Assembly: GCA_024763015.1 (NCBI GenBank)
Contig: JANTGO010000003.1
Location: 1 to 35,822, forward strand
Direction: 5' to 3'
Length of the DNA stretch: 35,822 nucleotides
DNA from: Flavobacteriaceae bacterium
GTDB taxonomy: Bacteria; Bacteroidota; Bacteroidia; Flavobacteriales; Flavobacteriaceae
In this document: positions 1-8,001 of the stretch, piece after piece
Layout of the letters: every line of letters begins with the position of its first letter
How positions within the stretch are numbered: the stretch's first letter is position 1
Translations under genes and position numbers: made by a program
The notes under the pieces: model-generated
Seen by the model: only the letters and a program-made list of their open reading frames with translations
The model's database searches: none
Told to the model about the DNA's origin: nothing

Positions 1-52
1 ATTAAAACTATAAAATAAATTAAAAACTAATAATTAATAAACTAAAACTGAT

Positions 53-820
53 ATGAAAAAAGTATTTACTATTCTGACCATTGTAGGGATGTTGTTATTT
101 GTAACAGCAAACGTTCAAGCTCAAACAGGAGAAAAAGCAAAAACTGAAAAGAAAGTTGATCAAGCTAAAAAAACGGATGATGCCAAAAACTTGTCATTTC
201 ATCAAATATTAAAAAAACGTTTTGTTGAAGGTGGACCGGCTTTTATGGGGATTGTTTTATTGACATTAATTTTAGGTTTGGCTATCGCCATTGAAAGAAT
301 CTTCTATTTGGCATTTGCAGACACCAACACCGACAAACTTTTAGAAGAAGTTGAAGGCGCTCTTAATGAGGGTGGTGTAGAAGAAGCACAAGAATTATTG
401 AGAAACAAAAAAGGACCTATCGCTTCTATTTTTTATGAAGGTTTAGAAAGAATGAGTGAAGGTGTTGATGCCGCTGAAAAAGCAGTAGTTTCCTATGGAA
501 ACGTTCAAGTTGGAAATCTTGAAAAAAATGTTTCTTGGTTGGCATTATTTATAGCATTGGCTCCTATGTTTGGTTTTATGGGTACTGTTATTGGTATGAT
601 CGATGCATTTGATAAAATTGAAGCAGCCGGTGATATGCAACCTTCATTGGTAGCAGGTGGTATTAAAATTGCCTTGTTAACCACTGTATTTGGTTTGATC
701 GTAGCCATTATTCTTCAAATATTTTATAATTATATAATTGCAAAAATTGATAGCATTGTAAATAAAATGGAAGACGCTTCTATTTCGTTAGTAGATATGT
801 TGGTAAAATATTCTAAATAA
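53..820 (+). CDS. exbB: MotA/TolQ/ExbB proton channel family protein
   Basis: N-terminal signal-like segment, TM segments and the TolQ/ExbB core (LALFIALAPMFGFMGTVIGMIDAFDKI...GGIKIALLTTVFGLIVAI); followed by two ExbD-like ORFs. Confidence 0.93.
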   Translation: MKKVFTILTIVGMLLFVTANVQAQTGEKAKTEKKVDQAKKTDDAKNLSFHQILKKRFVEGGPAFMGIVLLTLILGLAIAIERIFYLAFADTNTDKLLEEVEGALNEGGVEEAQELLRNKKGPIASIFYEGLERMSEGVDAAEKAVVSYGNVQVGNLEKNVSWLALFIALAPMFGFMGTVIGMIDAFDKIEAAGDMQPSLVAGGIKIALLTTVFGLIVAIILQIFYNYIIAKIDSIVNKMEDASISLVDMLVKYSK

Positions 821-842
821 TTTTTTTAAAATCTTATAACAG

Positions 843-1325
843 ATGGAAACAAAAACTTTAAGTATTTTACAAAAAGTAATAATTGGCGTCGTTGCTCTGA
901 TTGCATTGGTGTTTTTTATTCAAATTTTACGAAATCCGGAAAATTCCGGCGCTATTAATGGAATGATCAAGTTTACCTATGTCGTATTGGTAGTAACAGG
1001 TTTATTGGTACTGATGGCATGGTTAAAAGATATGATATCGCATCCAGCAAAATTGATGCAAACAGGTATTGCTGCTATTTTATTTTTAGCGGTAGTTGGT
1101 GTGTCAAAAGCGCTATCTTATAAAGAAGGTGTTGACTATGGAAAATTACATATTTCAGGTAGTACTTCCAGTTGGGTTGATACAGGCCTATATACATTTT
1201 ATATTTTAGGAGCGATAGCTATTTTATTATTATTGTTTACAGAACTATTTCCCGGTTTATTTTCAAAATCAGCCAAAAGAATTGATTCAGCTGTAGATGA
1301 TGTAGTAGACGAAATAGATGATTAA
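843..1325 (+). CDS. hypothetical multi-TM membrane protein in the ExbB/ExbD operon
   Basis: Several hydrophobic segments; located between exbB and the exbD genes with short gaps. Confidence 0.8.
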   Translation: METKTLSILQKVIIGVVALIALVFFIQILRNPENSGAINGMIKFTYVVLVVTGLLVLMAWLKDMISHPAKLMQTGIAAILFLAVVGVSKALSYKEGVDYGKLHISGSTSSWVDTGLYTFYILGAIAILLLLFTELFPGLFSKSAKRIDSAVDDVVDEIDD

Positions 1326-1343
1326 TCCTTAAAAAATTACACA

Positions 1344-1865
1344 ATGGCTAAAAGAAAATTAGAAGAAATAAATGCCGGCTCAATGGCGGATATAGCTTTT
1401 TTGCTATTGATTTTCTTCCTGGTTACAACCACTATGGAAAGTAACTACGGTATTAGAAGAAAATTACCCCCACCACCGGATCCAAGCGTTGATATCCCGG
1501 TTATAAAAATGAAAAATGTTTTAGAAATCGTAATCAACGGACAAGATAAAATGTTGATAGAAGAAAAACCAGCGACTGTAAAAGATGTTAAAAAGATTGC
1601 TATGGATTTTATCACCAATAATGGTAAAGACCCTAGCTCTTCAGACAATCCTCAAAAAGCGGTTATCAGTATCAAACAAATGCGTGAGACATCATATAAG
1701 GAGTATATTTCTGTTTATAATGAATTAATTTCTGCCTATAATGTGCTGAGGAATAAGTATGCACAAAAGAAATTTGGTAAATCTTTTGACCAATTGACTG
1801 AGGAACAACAAAAGACGGTAAAAGATTTTTATCCTCAAAAAATCGCTGAATCAATGACTAAATGA
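1344..1865 (+). CDS. exbD: ExbD/TolR family biopolymer transport protein
   Basis: Start MAKRKLEEINAGSMADIAFLLLIFFLVTTTM, a typical ExbD N-terminal TM with membrane Asp. Confidence 0.92.
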   Translation: MAKRKLEEINAGSMADIAFLLLIFFLVTTTMESNYGIRRKLPPPPDPSVDIPVIKMKNVLEIVINGQDKMLIEEKPATVKDVKKIAMDFITNNGKDPSSSDNPQKAVISIKQMRETSYKEYISVYNELISAYNVLRNKYAQKKFGKSFDQLTEEQQKTVKDFYPQKIAESMTK

Positions 1866-1871
1866 TAAATT

Positions 1872-2360
1872 ATGGGTAAATTTTCAAAGAAAAAAGACGG
1901 GGGAACCCCTGCTATATCAACTGCTTCATTGCCGGATATCGTGTTTATGCTATTGTTCTTTTTTATGGTAGCAACCGTTATGCGTGAAAGCGGTGAGAAG
2001 AAACTGATTGTGAAGATGCCTTCAGCTGATCAGGTAAAAAAGATTGAGAAAAAAGGTTTGGTTGCATTTATCAACATAGGAGAGCCTATTAAAAAATATC
2101 AAGCCAAATATGGTTCTGAGCCTAGAATTCAGATAGAAGATGCCTTTGCTTCAGCTACAGATGTTGGGCCTTATGTTTTGAAGTTTAAAGCAAGCAAAAG
2201 AGATGAAGAAAAACCGCTTATCATTACGTCTATCAAAGCTGATGAAAATGTAGGGATGGGTATCATCTCAGATGTTAAGGAAGAATTGAGAAAAGTTAAT
2301 GCCTTAAAAGTAAACTATTCTACAAATAAAGGCTCTGTTTTAAAAAATTTCGAAAAGTAA
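1872..2360 (+). CDS. exbD: ExbD/TolR family biopolymer transport protein (second paralogue)
   Basis: TASLPDIVFMLLFFFMVATVMRE signature; directly downstream of the first exbD. Confidence 0.9.
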   Translation: MGKFSKKKDGGTPAISTASLPDIVFMLLFFFMVATVMRESGEKKLIVKMPSADQVKKIEKKGLVAFINIGEPIKKYQAKYGSEPRIQIEDAFASATDVGPYVLKFKASKRDEEKPLIITSIKADENVGMGIISDVKEELRKVNALKVNYSTNKGSVLKNFEK

Positions 2361-2409
2361 ATATTTTTTATATAGTGTCTTCTGACAGATACTATACAGA
2401 TACATATAG

Positions 2410-2438
2410 AACTCCTGCAATTTTGCGGGAGTTTTTTT
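2410..2438 (+). terminator. Rho-independent terminator after the exbBDD operon
   Basis: aactcctgc-aatttt-gcgggagtt followed by a T run (one G:U pair). Confidence 0.8.
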
Positions 2439-2473
2439 GATGTTAATTTTTATTAATTTTACAAAAAAAAGCT

Positions 2474-3910
2474 ATGGCATATCAAGATATACTACAAACA
2501 AGGAATTTTATCGGTGGCGTATGGATGTCGTCAGAAAATAAAATGGCAGTTTATGATAAATACTCACAAGACTTAATCTCGGAAATTTACTTAGCTGACC
2601 AGACTCAAATTGATGTTGCTATTCAAAGCGCTTTGGCAATATCAAAAGTGTTTCGAAAATTTTCTATGGAACGACGAATTGGCATTATGGAAAAACTTTA
2701 TGAGCAGCTACAAATACAGGCGGAAGCGTTTGCACAACTCATAGCCGCAGAAGGTGGCAAACCTATTAGTTATGCTAGAAGTGAAGTCTCTAGGGCGCTT
2801 GACAATTTAAAAACTGGTATAAGAGAAGCTTATCTGTTTGCTGGTGAACAAATTCCAATGGATTATCTAAACGGTAAAAATAAGACAGCTTATACCATTT
2901 GGCAACCGCTTGGTATTGTTTTGGGCATAACGCCCTTTAATTTTCCTTTAAACTTGGCATTGCACAAATTAATTCCGGCAATTGCCGTTGGGGTTCCTAT
3001 TATATTAAAACCTGCACCACAAGCACCTTTAACTTTGTTGGCTTTTGCAAAACTGATTGAGAACACAGATTTACCCAAAGGCGCTGTAAGTATTTTGATG
3101 ACGGATAATGAAAATGCACAAAAATTAGTAGAAGACAATAATATTAAAGTGCTGAGTTTTACCGGTAGCGACAAGGTTGGTTGGATGCTTAAGTCCTTAG
3201 CAAATAAGAAAAAAGTTTTGCTAGAAATGGGCGGTAATGCCGCTGCCATTGTCGATGTTACTAGTAACTTGCAACGAGCAGCACGCAAATTGGTCTATGG
3301 TTCTTTTTTAAATGCCGGACAAATATGTATTTCAACACAACGCATATATGTACTAGAAAGTGTGTATGATGAATTTCTTAGTTTTTTCATCGAAGAAACT
3401 AAAAAGGTAAAATCCGGAGATGTTAGGGACGAAGATGTAATCAATAGCAGTATGATTTCCAAAAAGGATTTGATTCGCATTCAGTTTTGGATAGATGAAG
3501 CTGTTTCTCAAGGCGCAAAAGTTCTGTTGGGCGGTCATGTTTATGATGAAAAATCGAATATTTTTGAACCAACTATTTTAACGCAAACCAATATTCAAAT
3601 GAAGGTAAATAGTGAAGAGGCGTTTGCCCCAGTTGTGATGATTGAGAAAGTCAAAAGCTTTACGCAGGCGATAGATTTGGTAAACGAGTCTCGATATGGG
3701 CTACAAGCCGGTGTGTTTACCAACAATTGGGCACATATGCAATTGGCACAATCAGATTTGGAAGTGGGTGGAGTGATCATTAATGATGTCCCCGGTTTTA
3801 GAATTGACAGCATGCCTTATGGCGGCATCAAAGATTCGGGAATCGGCAAGGAAGGCGCCAAATATGTGATGCGTGAATATACCGAACCCAAATTGGTTGT
3901 GATTGGCTAG
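2474..3910 (+). CDS. NAD(P)-dependent aldehyde dehydrogenase family protein
   Basis: ALDH motifs: PFNFPLNLALHKLIPAIAVG, FTGSDKVG, LEMGGNAAAIV, FLNAGQICISTQRIYV. Confidence 0.95.
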   Translation: MAYQDILQTRNFIGGVWMSSENKMAVYDKYSQDLISEIYLADQTQIDVAIQSALAISKVFRKFSMERRIGIMEKLYEQLQIQAEAFAQLIAAEGGKPISYARSEVSRALDNLKTGIREAYLFAGEQIPMDYLNGKNKTAYTIWQPLGIVLGITPFNFPLNLALHKLIPAIAVGVPIILKPAPQAPLTLLAFAKLIENTDLPKGAVSILMTDNENAQKLVEDNNIKVLSFTGSDKVGWMLKSLANKKKVLLEMGGNAAAIVDVTSNLQRAARKLVYGSFLNAGQICISTQRIYVLESVYDEFLSFFIEETKKVKSGDVRDEDVINSSMISKKDLIRIQFWIDEAVSQGAKVLLGGHVYDEKSNIFEPTILTQTNIQMKVNSEEAFAPVVMIEKVKSFTQAIDLVNESRYGLQAGVFTNNWAHMQLAQSDLEVGGVIINDVPGFRIDSMPYGGIKDSGIGKEGAKYVMREYTEPKLVVIG

Positions 3911-3966
3911 GAAATGATTATTTTTCTTGTTAAACTATGTTTTATAACATATAACTGAATTATATT

Positions 3967-4137
3967 GGTGGCTGAGTGATTTTCCCAATAAAAGCAGGGA
4001 AAATTGTACTGAAGCCTCGCCATTGGAGCAGAGGTCGCCGAGTGATTAGCCTGACTTTGGTCAGGCTAATTGTATCGAGGTGCCGGCACTTCGGTACAAT
4101 TTCAATTCCTTTCAGTCATTGAAACCACTCAGTGACC
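3967..4137. repeat. Nested palindromic intergenic repeat (copy 1, compound)
   Basis: Boxes GGTsGCyGAGTG...TGTAyyGArG flank inner inverted repeats attttccc/gggaaaat (3979-3986/3997-4004), attagcctgac/gtcaggctaat (4045-4055/4060-4070) and tttcaat/attgaaa (4100-4106/4118-4124); central palindrome gtgccggcac (4080-4089). Confidence 0.85.
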
Positions 4138-4184
4138 TACGCTTTGTGAATTATTCTTACTTTGCAATTTTTAGCAGCATCAAA

Positions 4185-4256
4185 GGTGGCTGAGTGATTT
4201 TACAAAGAATGAGTAAAATTGTACCGAAGCCCCGTAATTGAAACCCTTCAGCGACC
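4185..4256. repeat. Nested palindromic intergenic repeat (copy 2, short)
   Basis: ggtggctgagtg box, inner inverted repeat attttac/gtaaaat (4197-4203/4213-4219), tgtaccgaagcc box, and a ...cagcgacc end as in copy 1. Confidence 0.8.
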
Positions 4257-4279
4257 TACGTTCTGTAATTATTCAAGAG

Positions 4280-5521
4280 CTATTTAAATTTTTTCAGAAC
4301 ATCTTTAACGGCATCTTTATGAACAGTAAATCCCATCATTTTTAATTTGATATAATCAGATGAGAAGAAGTAATAGCCGAATTTTTGACTTCCGGGATTG
4401 TTTCTGGAACCGGAACTGCTGTCTTTAATTAAAAACCAATATTTACCATCTTTTTTGGTCCAACCGACCAAGTGCATACCGTGGTCATCGGTTGTAGAAT
4501 GATTAGAGAAGCGAAACTGTCTGGCATCTTCATTAATGTAGGCAGAAGGAATATCAAAATCCGGTACAATTGCGACTTGCGGTTCACCTTTTCCGGATAA
4601 AAAACCTGCTTCGGATACATCGCCACCAATACTCATGCTGTAACCTTTTTTAATGGCATTGGTAAGCGCATCCATAAATACATTCAAAGGTACGTTGTAA
4701 TAGTCTTTTGAGTGCCACCAGTTGTCGGGAACATCATAAGAACATTTGGTGTAATATGGCTCTTGTTTGTAGGATAATATTTCTACATAATCATCGGGGT
4801 TGATTTGTAAATAATCTTTTAAATAGGTTTTTGGCGTATAGGTTTTGCCATCTACTTTAAAACTTTCAGGAGGCGTGCCAACATAATGGTTCATAATTGA
4901 TTTTATGGTGGAAATAACTTCTTTTTCATTCCAAGCATTTGCTTTTTTCACAGATTTTAAATAACTGATCATTTCTTTGTACATTTTGTCATGTGTGTGG
5001 AATTTTCTGCCTTTCAATCCATTGTAAACACGCCAAGGCATGGCACCGTATTTTTTATATATTCTAGCGAGTGCATTTCCTTCAGATCCTTGATCAAATA
5101 ATGATTTTCCTCTTGTGCGAACATATTCCTTAGCTTTAAGTATATATTCGTTATAAAAGGTAAATGCCTCAGAAATTTTTACTTTTTTGTGGTGTAATCT
5201 ATATACTTCACTTTCGTAAAACGAAGTCGTAGAAAAATCCCAACAAGTTCCGGCATTTCCTTGTGATATAGTTGGATTGTGCCAAACGGATTTGTACAAC
5301 GAAATTTTGTCAGGATATTTATTTTTCTCAGCAACTGCTTTAAAGCGTTTGTATGCTTTGGGTTTGTTTGCCTTGGCATTTTCAGCATTTATATCTTTTA
5401 AAATGGTATTATAGTAATAGATTTGTCCTTTGTCATAAACTTTAAAAGTTCCTTTGTCTTTATTCTGTCCAAACAAGGAGGTAAAAGCTAAAAAGCTGAT
5501 AAGTATGATTAATTTTTTCAT
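4280..5521 (-). CDS. C1 (papain/bleomycin hydrolase-like) family cysteine peptidase with signal peptide
   Basis: Signal peptide MKKLIILISFLAFTSLFG; QGNAGTCWDFSTTSFYESE active-site Cys region; DDHGMHLVGWTKKDGKYWFLIKDSSSGS His region. Confidence 0.88.
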   Translation of the reverse strand: MKKLIILISFLAFTSLFGQNKDKGTFKVYDKGQIYYYNTILKDINAENAKANKPKAYKRFKAVAEKNKYPDKISLYKSVWHNPTISQGNAGTCWDFSTTSFYESEVYRLHHKKVKISEAFTFYNEYILKAKEYVRTRGKSLFDQGSEGNALARIYKKYGAMPWRVYNGLKGRKFHTHDKMYKEMISYLKSVKKANAWNEKEVISTIKSIMNHYVGTPPESFKVDGKTYTPKTYLKDYLQINPDDYVEILSYKQEPYYTKCSYDVPDNWWHSKDYYNVPLNVFMDALTNAIKKGYSMSIGGDVSEAGFLSGKGEPQVAIVPDFDIPSAYINEDARQFRFSNHSTTDDHGMHLVGWTKKDGKYWFLIKDSSSGSRNNPGSQKFGYYFFSSDYIKLKMMGFTVHKDAVKDVLKKFK

Positions 5522-5658
5522 ATGATATTATTTTTTAATTATTTCAAATGGGTAAAAAAGTCTAAGCGAATGTACACATTAAATATGAATATGTCAATGT
5601 TTTTTGTATGTCTATGAAAAAAAATAGAAAAACAAAGGCTATTGTCATTTTATTTTAC

Positions 5659-5666
5659 TAACTTTG
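5659..5666 (+). promoter_or_regulatory. Bacteroidota-type -7 element candidate (TAACTTTG)
   Basis: Matches TAnnTTTG upstream of the 5705 ORF; no convincing -33 partner seen. Confidence 0.3.
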
Positions 5667-5704
5667 CTTTTAAACAAACACAAATAAACATATTAACAGT
5701 GAGG

Positions 5705-6208
5705 ATGCTTAAAGAAAAAATTCCTGTTGGTTATTATTTTAAAACCTACCAACGTGTAATTTTACTATTTATAATATTATTTCTATTGTTTAAGTCGATC
5801 AAAGCTTTTTTGCCGATTGATGCTTATGATCACTATCATTTTGGTACTAAATCAAAGTTGTTTGTAGGCTTATCAGTCATCATTTTTTTGATATTAATGC
5901 TTAAAAAAGGGCTTATTATTTCAAATCTTCATTTACATAAAGCTTTTTTTATTTTTTATGTACCTGTTTACAAAAAGATGGTTGGTTTAAAAAATAAAAC
6001 CAACATTATACTTTTAAATTCAGAAGGGGAACAAATTAAGGAAGAAGATACAATTAACAATAATGTTCAAAATGAAATACCTTACGATATATATTTGGTA
6101 AACAATGACCGCTCACATAAGCAATTTTTAATCAATATTAAGAATTCTAAAATTGGTGATTTCATCATTGAAAATCTTTCTCAAATGTATGATTTGGAAA
6201 GAATATAG
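5705..6208 (+). CDS. hypothetical membrane protein
   Basis: ORF with two hydrophobic segments; ATG at 5705 (MLKEKIPVGYYF...) preferred over 5642 because a TAACTTTG element lies between them. Confidence 0.65.
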   Translation: MLKEKIPVGYYFKTYQRVILLFIILFLLFKSIKAFLPIDAYDHYHFGTKSKLFVGLSVIIFLILMLKKGLIISNLHLHKAFFIFYVPVYKKMVGLKNKTNIILLNSEGEQIKEEDTINNNVQNEIPYDIYLVNNDRSHKQFLINIKNSKIGDFIIENLSQMYDLERI

Positions 6209-6296
6209 AATTTTATGAGATGATTTAAAATATATTTTATAAATTAGCATTTTCAAAACGATATTATTTTTATTTTTACACCAAAAGTTATTTTCT

Positions 6297-7832
6297 ATGC
6301 TCACAAAAATCTATGCCGCCGCCATTTATGGCATTGATGCACATGCCGTTACCGTTGAAGTAAACATCGACAAAGGAATTGGTTATCACTTAGTAGGACT
6401 TCCCGACAAAGCCGTTAGCGAAAGTAGTTATCGCATATCTGCCGCACTTGACAATGTGGGCTACAAAATGCCCGGAAAAAAGATTATAATTAACATGGCA
6501 CCTGCTGATCTTCGTAAAGAAGGTTCCGCTTATGATTTGACCATTGCAATGGGTATTTTGGTGTCATCAGGACAAATTTTAGCGCCCGATATCGATAAAT
6601 ATTTGATTATGGGCGAACTTTCTCTCGATGGCGGACTGCAAGCCATAAAAGGGACTTTACCAATGGCTCTAAAAGCCAAGGAAGATGGCTTTGAAGGTAT
6701 AATTTTACCCAAACAAAATGCCAAAGAGGCTGCTATTGTAGATGGTTTGAGCGTTTATGGCGTCGAAAATATTTTGCAGGTGATAGAGTTTTTTGAAGGA
6801 AAGACAAAGCTTGAGCCGGAAAAAATTGACTTGGAGGCATTGTTTTATAAGCAATTGGCTGTTCCTGAATTTGATTTTGCCGATGTCAAAGGGCAAGAAA
6901 CGGTGAAGCGCTGCTTGGAAATTGCGGCATCCGGCGGGCACAATATCATTATGATAGGACCGCCCGGAAGTGGTAAAACCATGTTGGCAAAAAGGATTTC
7001 GGGTATTTTGCCTCCTTTGGATTTGCAAGAAGCTTTAGAAACGACCAAAATACATTCCGTTGCCGGTAAATTAAAAGATGAAAAAGGTATTATAAGCCAA
7101 CGCCCGTTTCGAAGTCCGCATCACACCATTTCGGATGTTGCTTTGGTTGGAGGCGGCAGTTATCCGCAGCCCGGCGAGATATCTTTGGCGCACAACGGCG
7201 TATTGTTTTTGGACGAACTTCCGGAATTTAAACGAACCGTTCTCGAAGTCATGCGACAACCGCTTGAGGATAGAGAGGTAAATATATCGCGTGCTCGTTT
7301 CTCGGTTACCTATCCCGCCAGTTTTATGCTGGTGGCAAGTATGAATCCCAGTCCGTCCGGGTATTTTAACGACGGAGACAGTCGAATGACATCGTCACCG
7401 GCAGAAATGCAACGTTATCTCAACAAAATATCCGGTCCTTTGCTAGATCGAATTGATATTCACGTCGAAGTAAACCCCGTTCCTTTTGATAAACTTTCCG
7501 ATGAGAGAAGGGGAGAGCCCAGCAAAGTAATCAGGGAAAGAGTGGTAAAAGCACGTAAAATTCAACAAAAACGCTTTGCCAATAATCCCAAGATACATTA
7601 CAACGCCCAAATGAATTCCAAAGAAATTAGGTCTTTTTGTAAGCTGGACGACACATCTTTAAATTTGTTAAAAAACGCTATGGAAAAACTCAATTTGTCA
7701 GCGCGTGCCTACGACCGTATTTTAAAAGTTGCCCGGACTATCGCTGATTTGGAAGGGGTGCCGGATATTAAAAGCAATCATATTTCCGAAGCCATCCAGT
7801 ACAGAAGCCTTGATAGGGACGGTTGGATTTAA
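6297..7832 (+). CDS. YifB/ComM family Mg chelatase-like AAA+ ATPase
   Basis: MLTKIYAAAIYGIDAHAVTVEVNI N-terminus; Walker A GPPGSGKTMLAKR; RPFRSPHHTISD; GEISLAHNGVLFLDELPEF. Confidence 0.96.
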   Translation: MLTKIYAAAIYGIDAHAVTVEVNIDKGIGYHLVGLPDKAVSESSYRISAALDNVGYKMPGKKIIINMAPADLRKEGSAYDLTIAMGILVSSGQILAPDIDKYLIMGELSLDGGLQAIKGTLPMALKAKEDGFEGIILPKQNAKEAAIVDGLSVYGVENILQVIEFFEGKTKLEPEKIDLEALFYKQLAVPEFDFADVKGQETVKRCLEIAASGGHNIIMIGPPGSGKTMLAKRISGILPPLDLQEALETTKIHSVAGKLKDEKGIISQRPFRSPHHTISDVALVGGGSYPQPGEISLAHNGVLFLDELPEFKRTVLEVMRQPLEDREVNISRARFSVTYPASFMLVASMNPSPSGYFNDGDSRMTSSPAEMQRYLNKISGPLLDRIDIHVEVNPVPFDKLSDERRGEPSKVIRERVVKARKIQQKRFANNPKIHYNAQMNSKEIRSFCKLDDTSLNLLKNAMEKLNLSARAYDRILKVARTIADLEGVPDIKSNHISEAIQYRSLDRDGWI

Positions 7833-7973
7833 GTGTAAATAATTCTTTGATACATTTTATAGAATTTAATAAAAGCGGTATTCATAAAACATTATATCAT
7901 ATTCGACAATAAAAAAGTAGAAATAATTATGTAAACTGTTTTTTTTGTGTAAGCACCTTCTTGTTTTTTTGTG

Positions 7974-7981
7974 TAATTTTG
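7974..7981 (+). promoter_or_regulatory. Bacteroidota-type -7 element candidate (TAATTTTG)
   Basis: TAnnTTTG match 20 nt before the 8002 start; TTG spacing is not canonical. Confidence 0.3.
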
Positions 7982-8001
7982 TCAAATCTAAATAATAATT
8001 T

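Noticed and set aside
2371-2396. Hairpin tatagtgtct-tctgac-agatactata just before the exbD terminator
   Set aside because: Short AT-rich stem with one wobble next to a clear terminator; likely part of the 3' end, not a separate element.
2890-3288. 132-aa minus-strand ORF inside the aldehyde dehydrogenase gene
   Set aside because: Fully antisense to a well-supported ALDH; low-complexity Ser/Leu/Ile composition typical of shadow ORFs.
3967-4256. CRISPR array
   Set aside because: The repeats are few, unequal, palindromic with complementary inner arms, and lack regular spacers.
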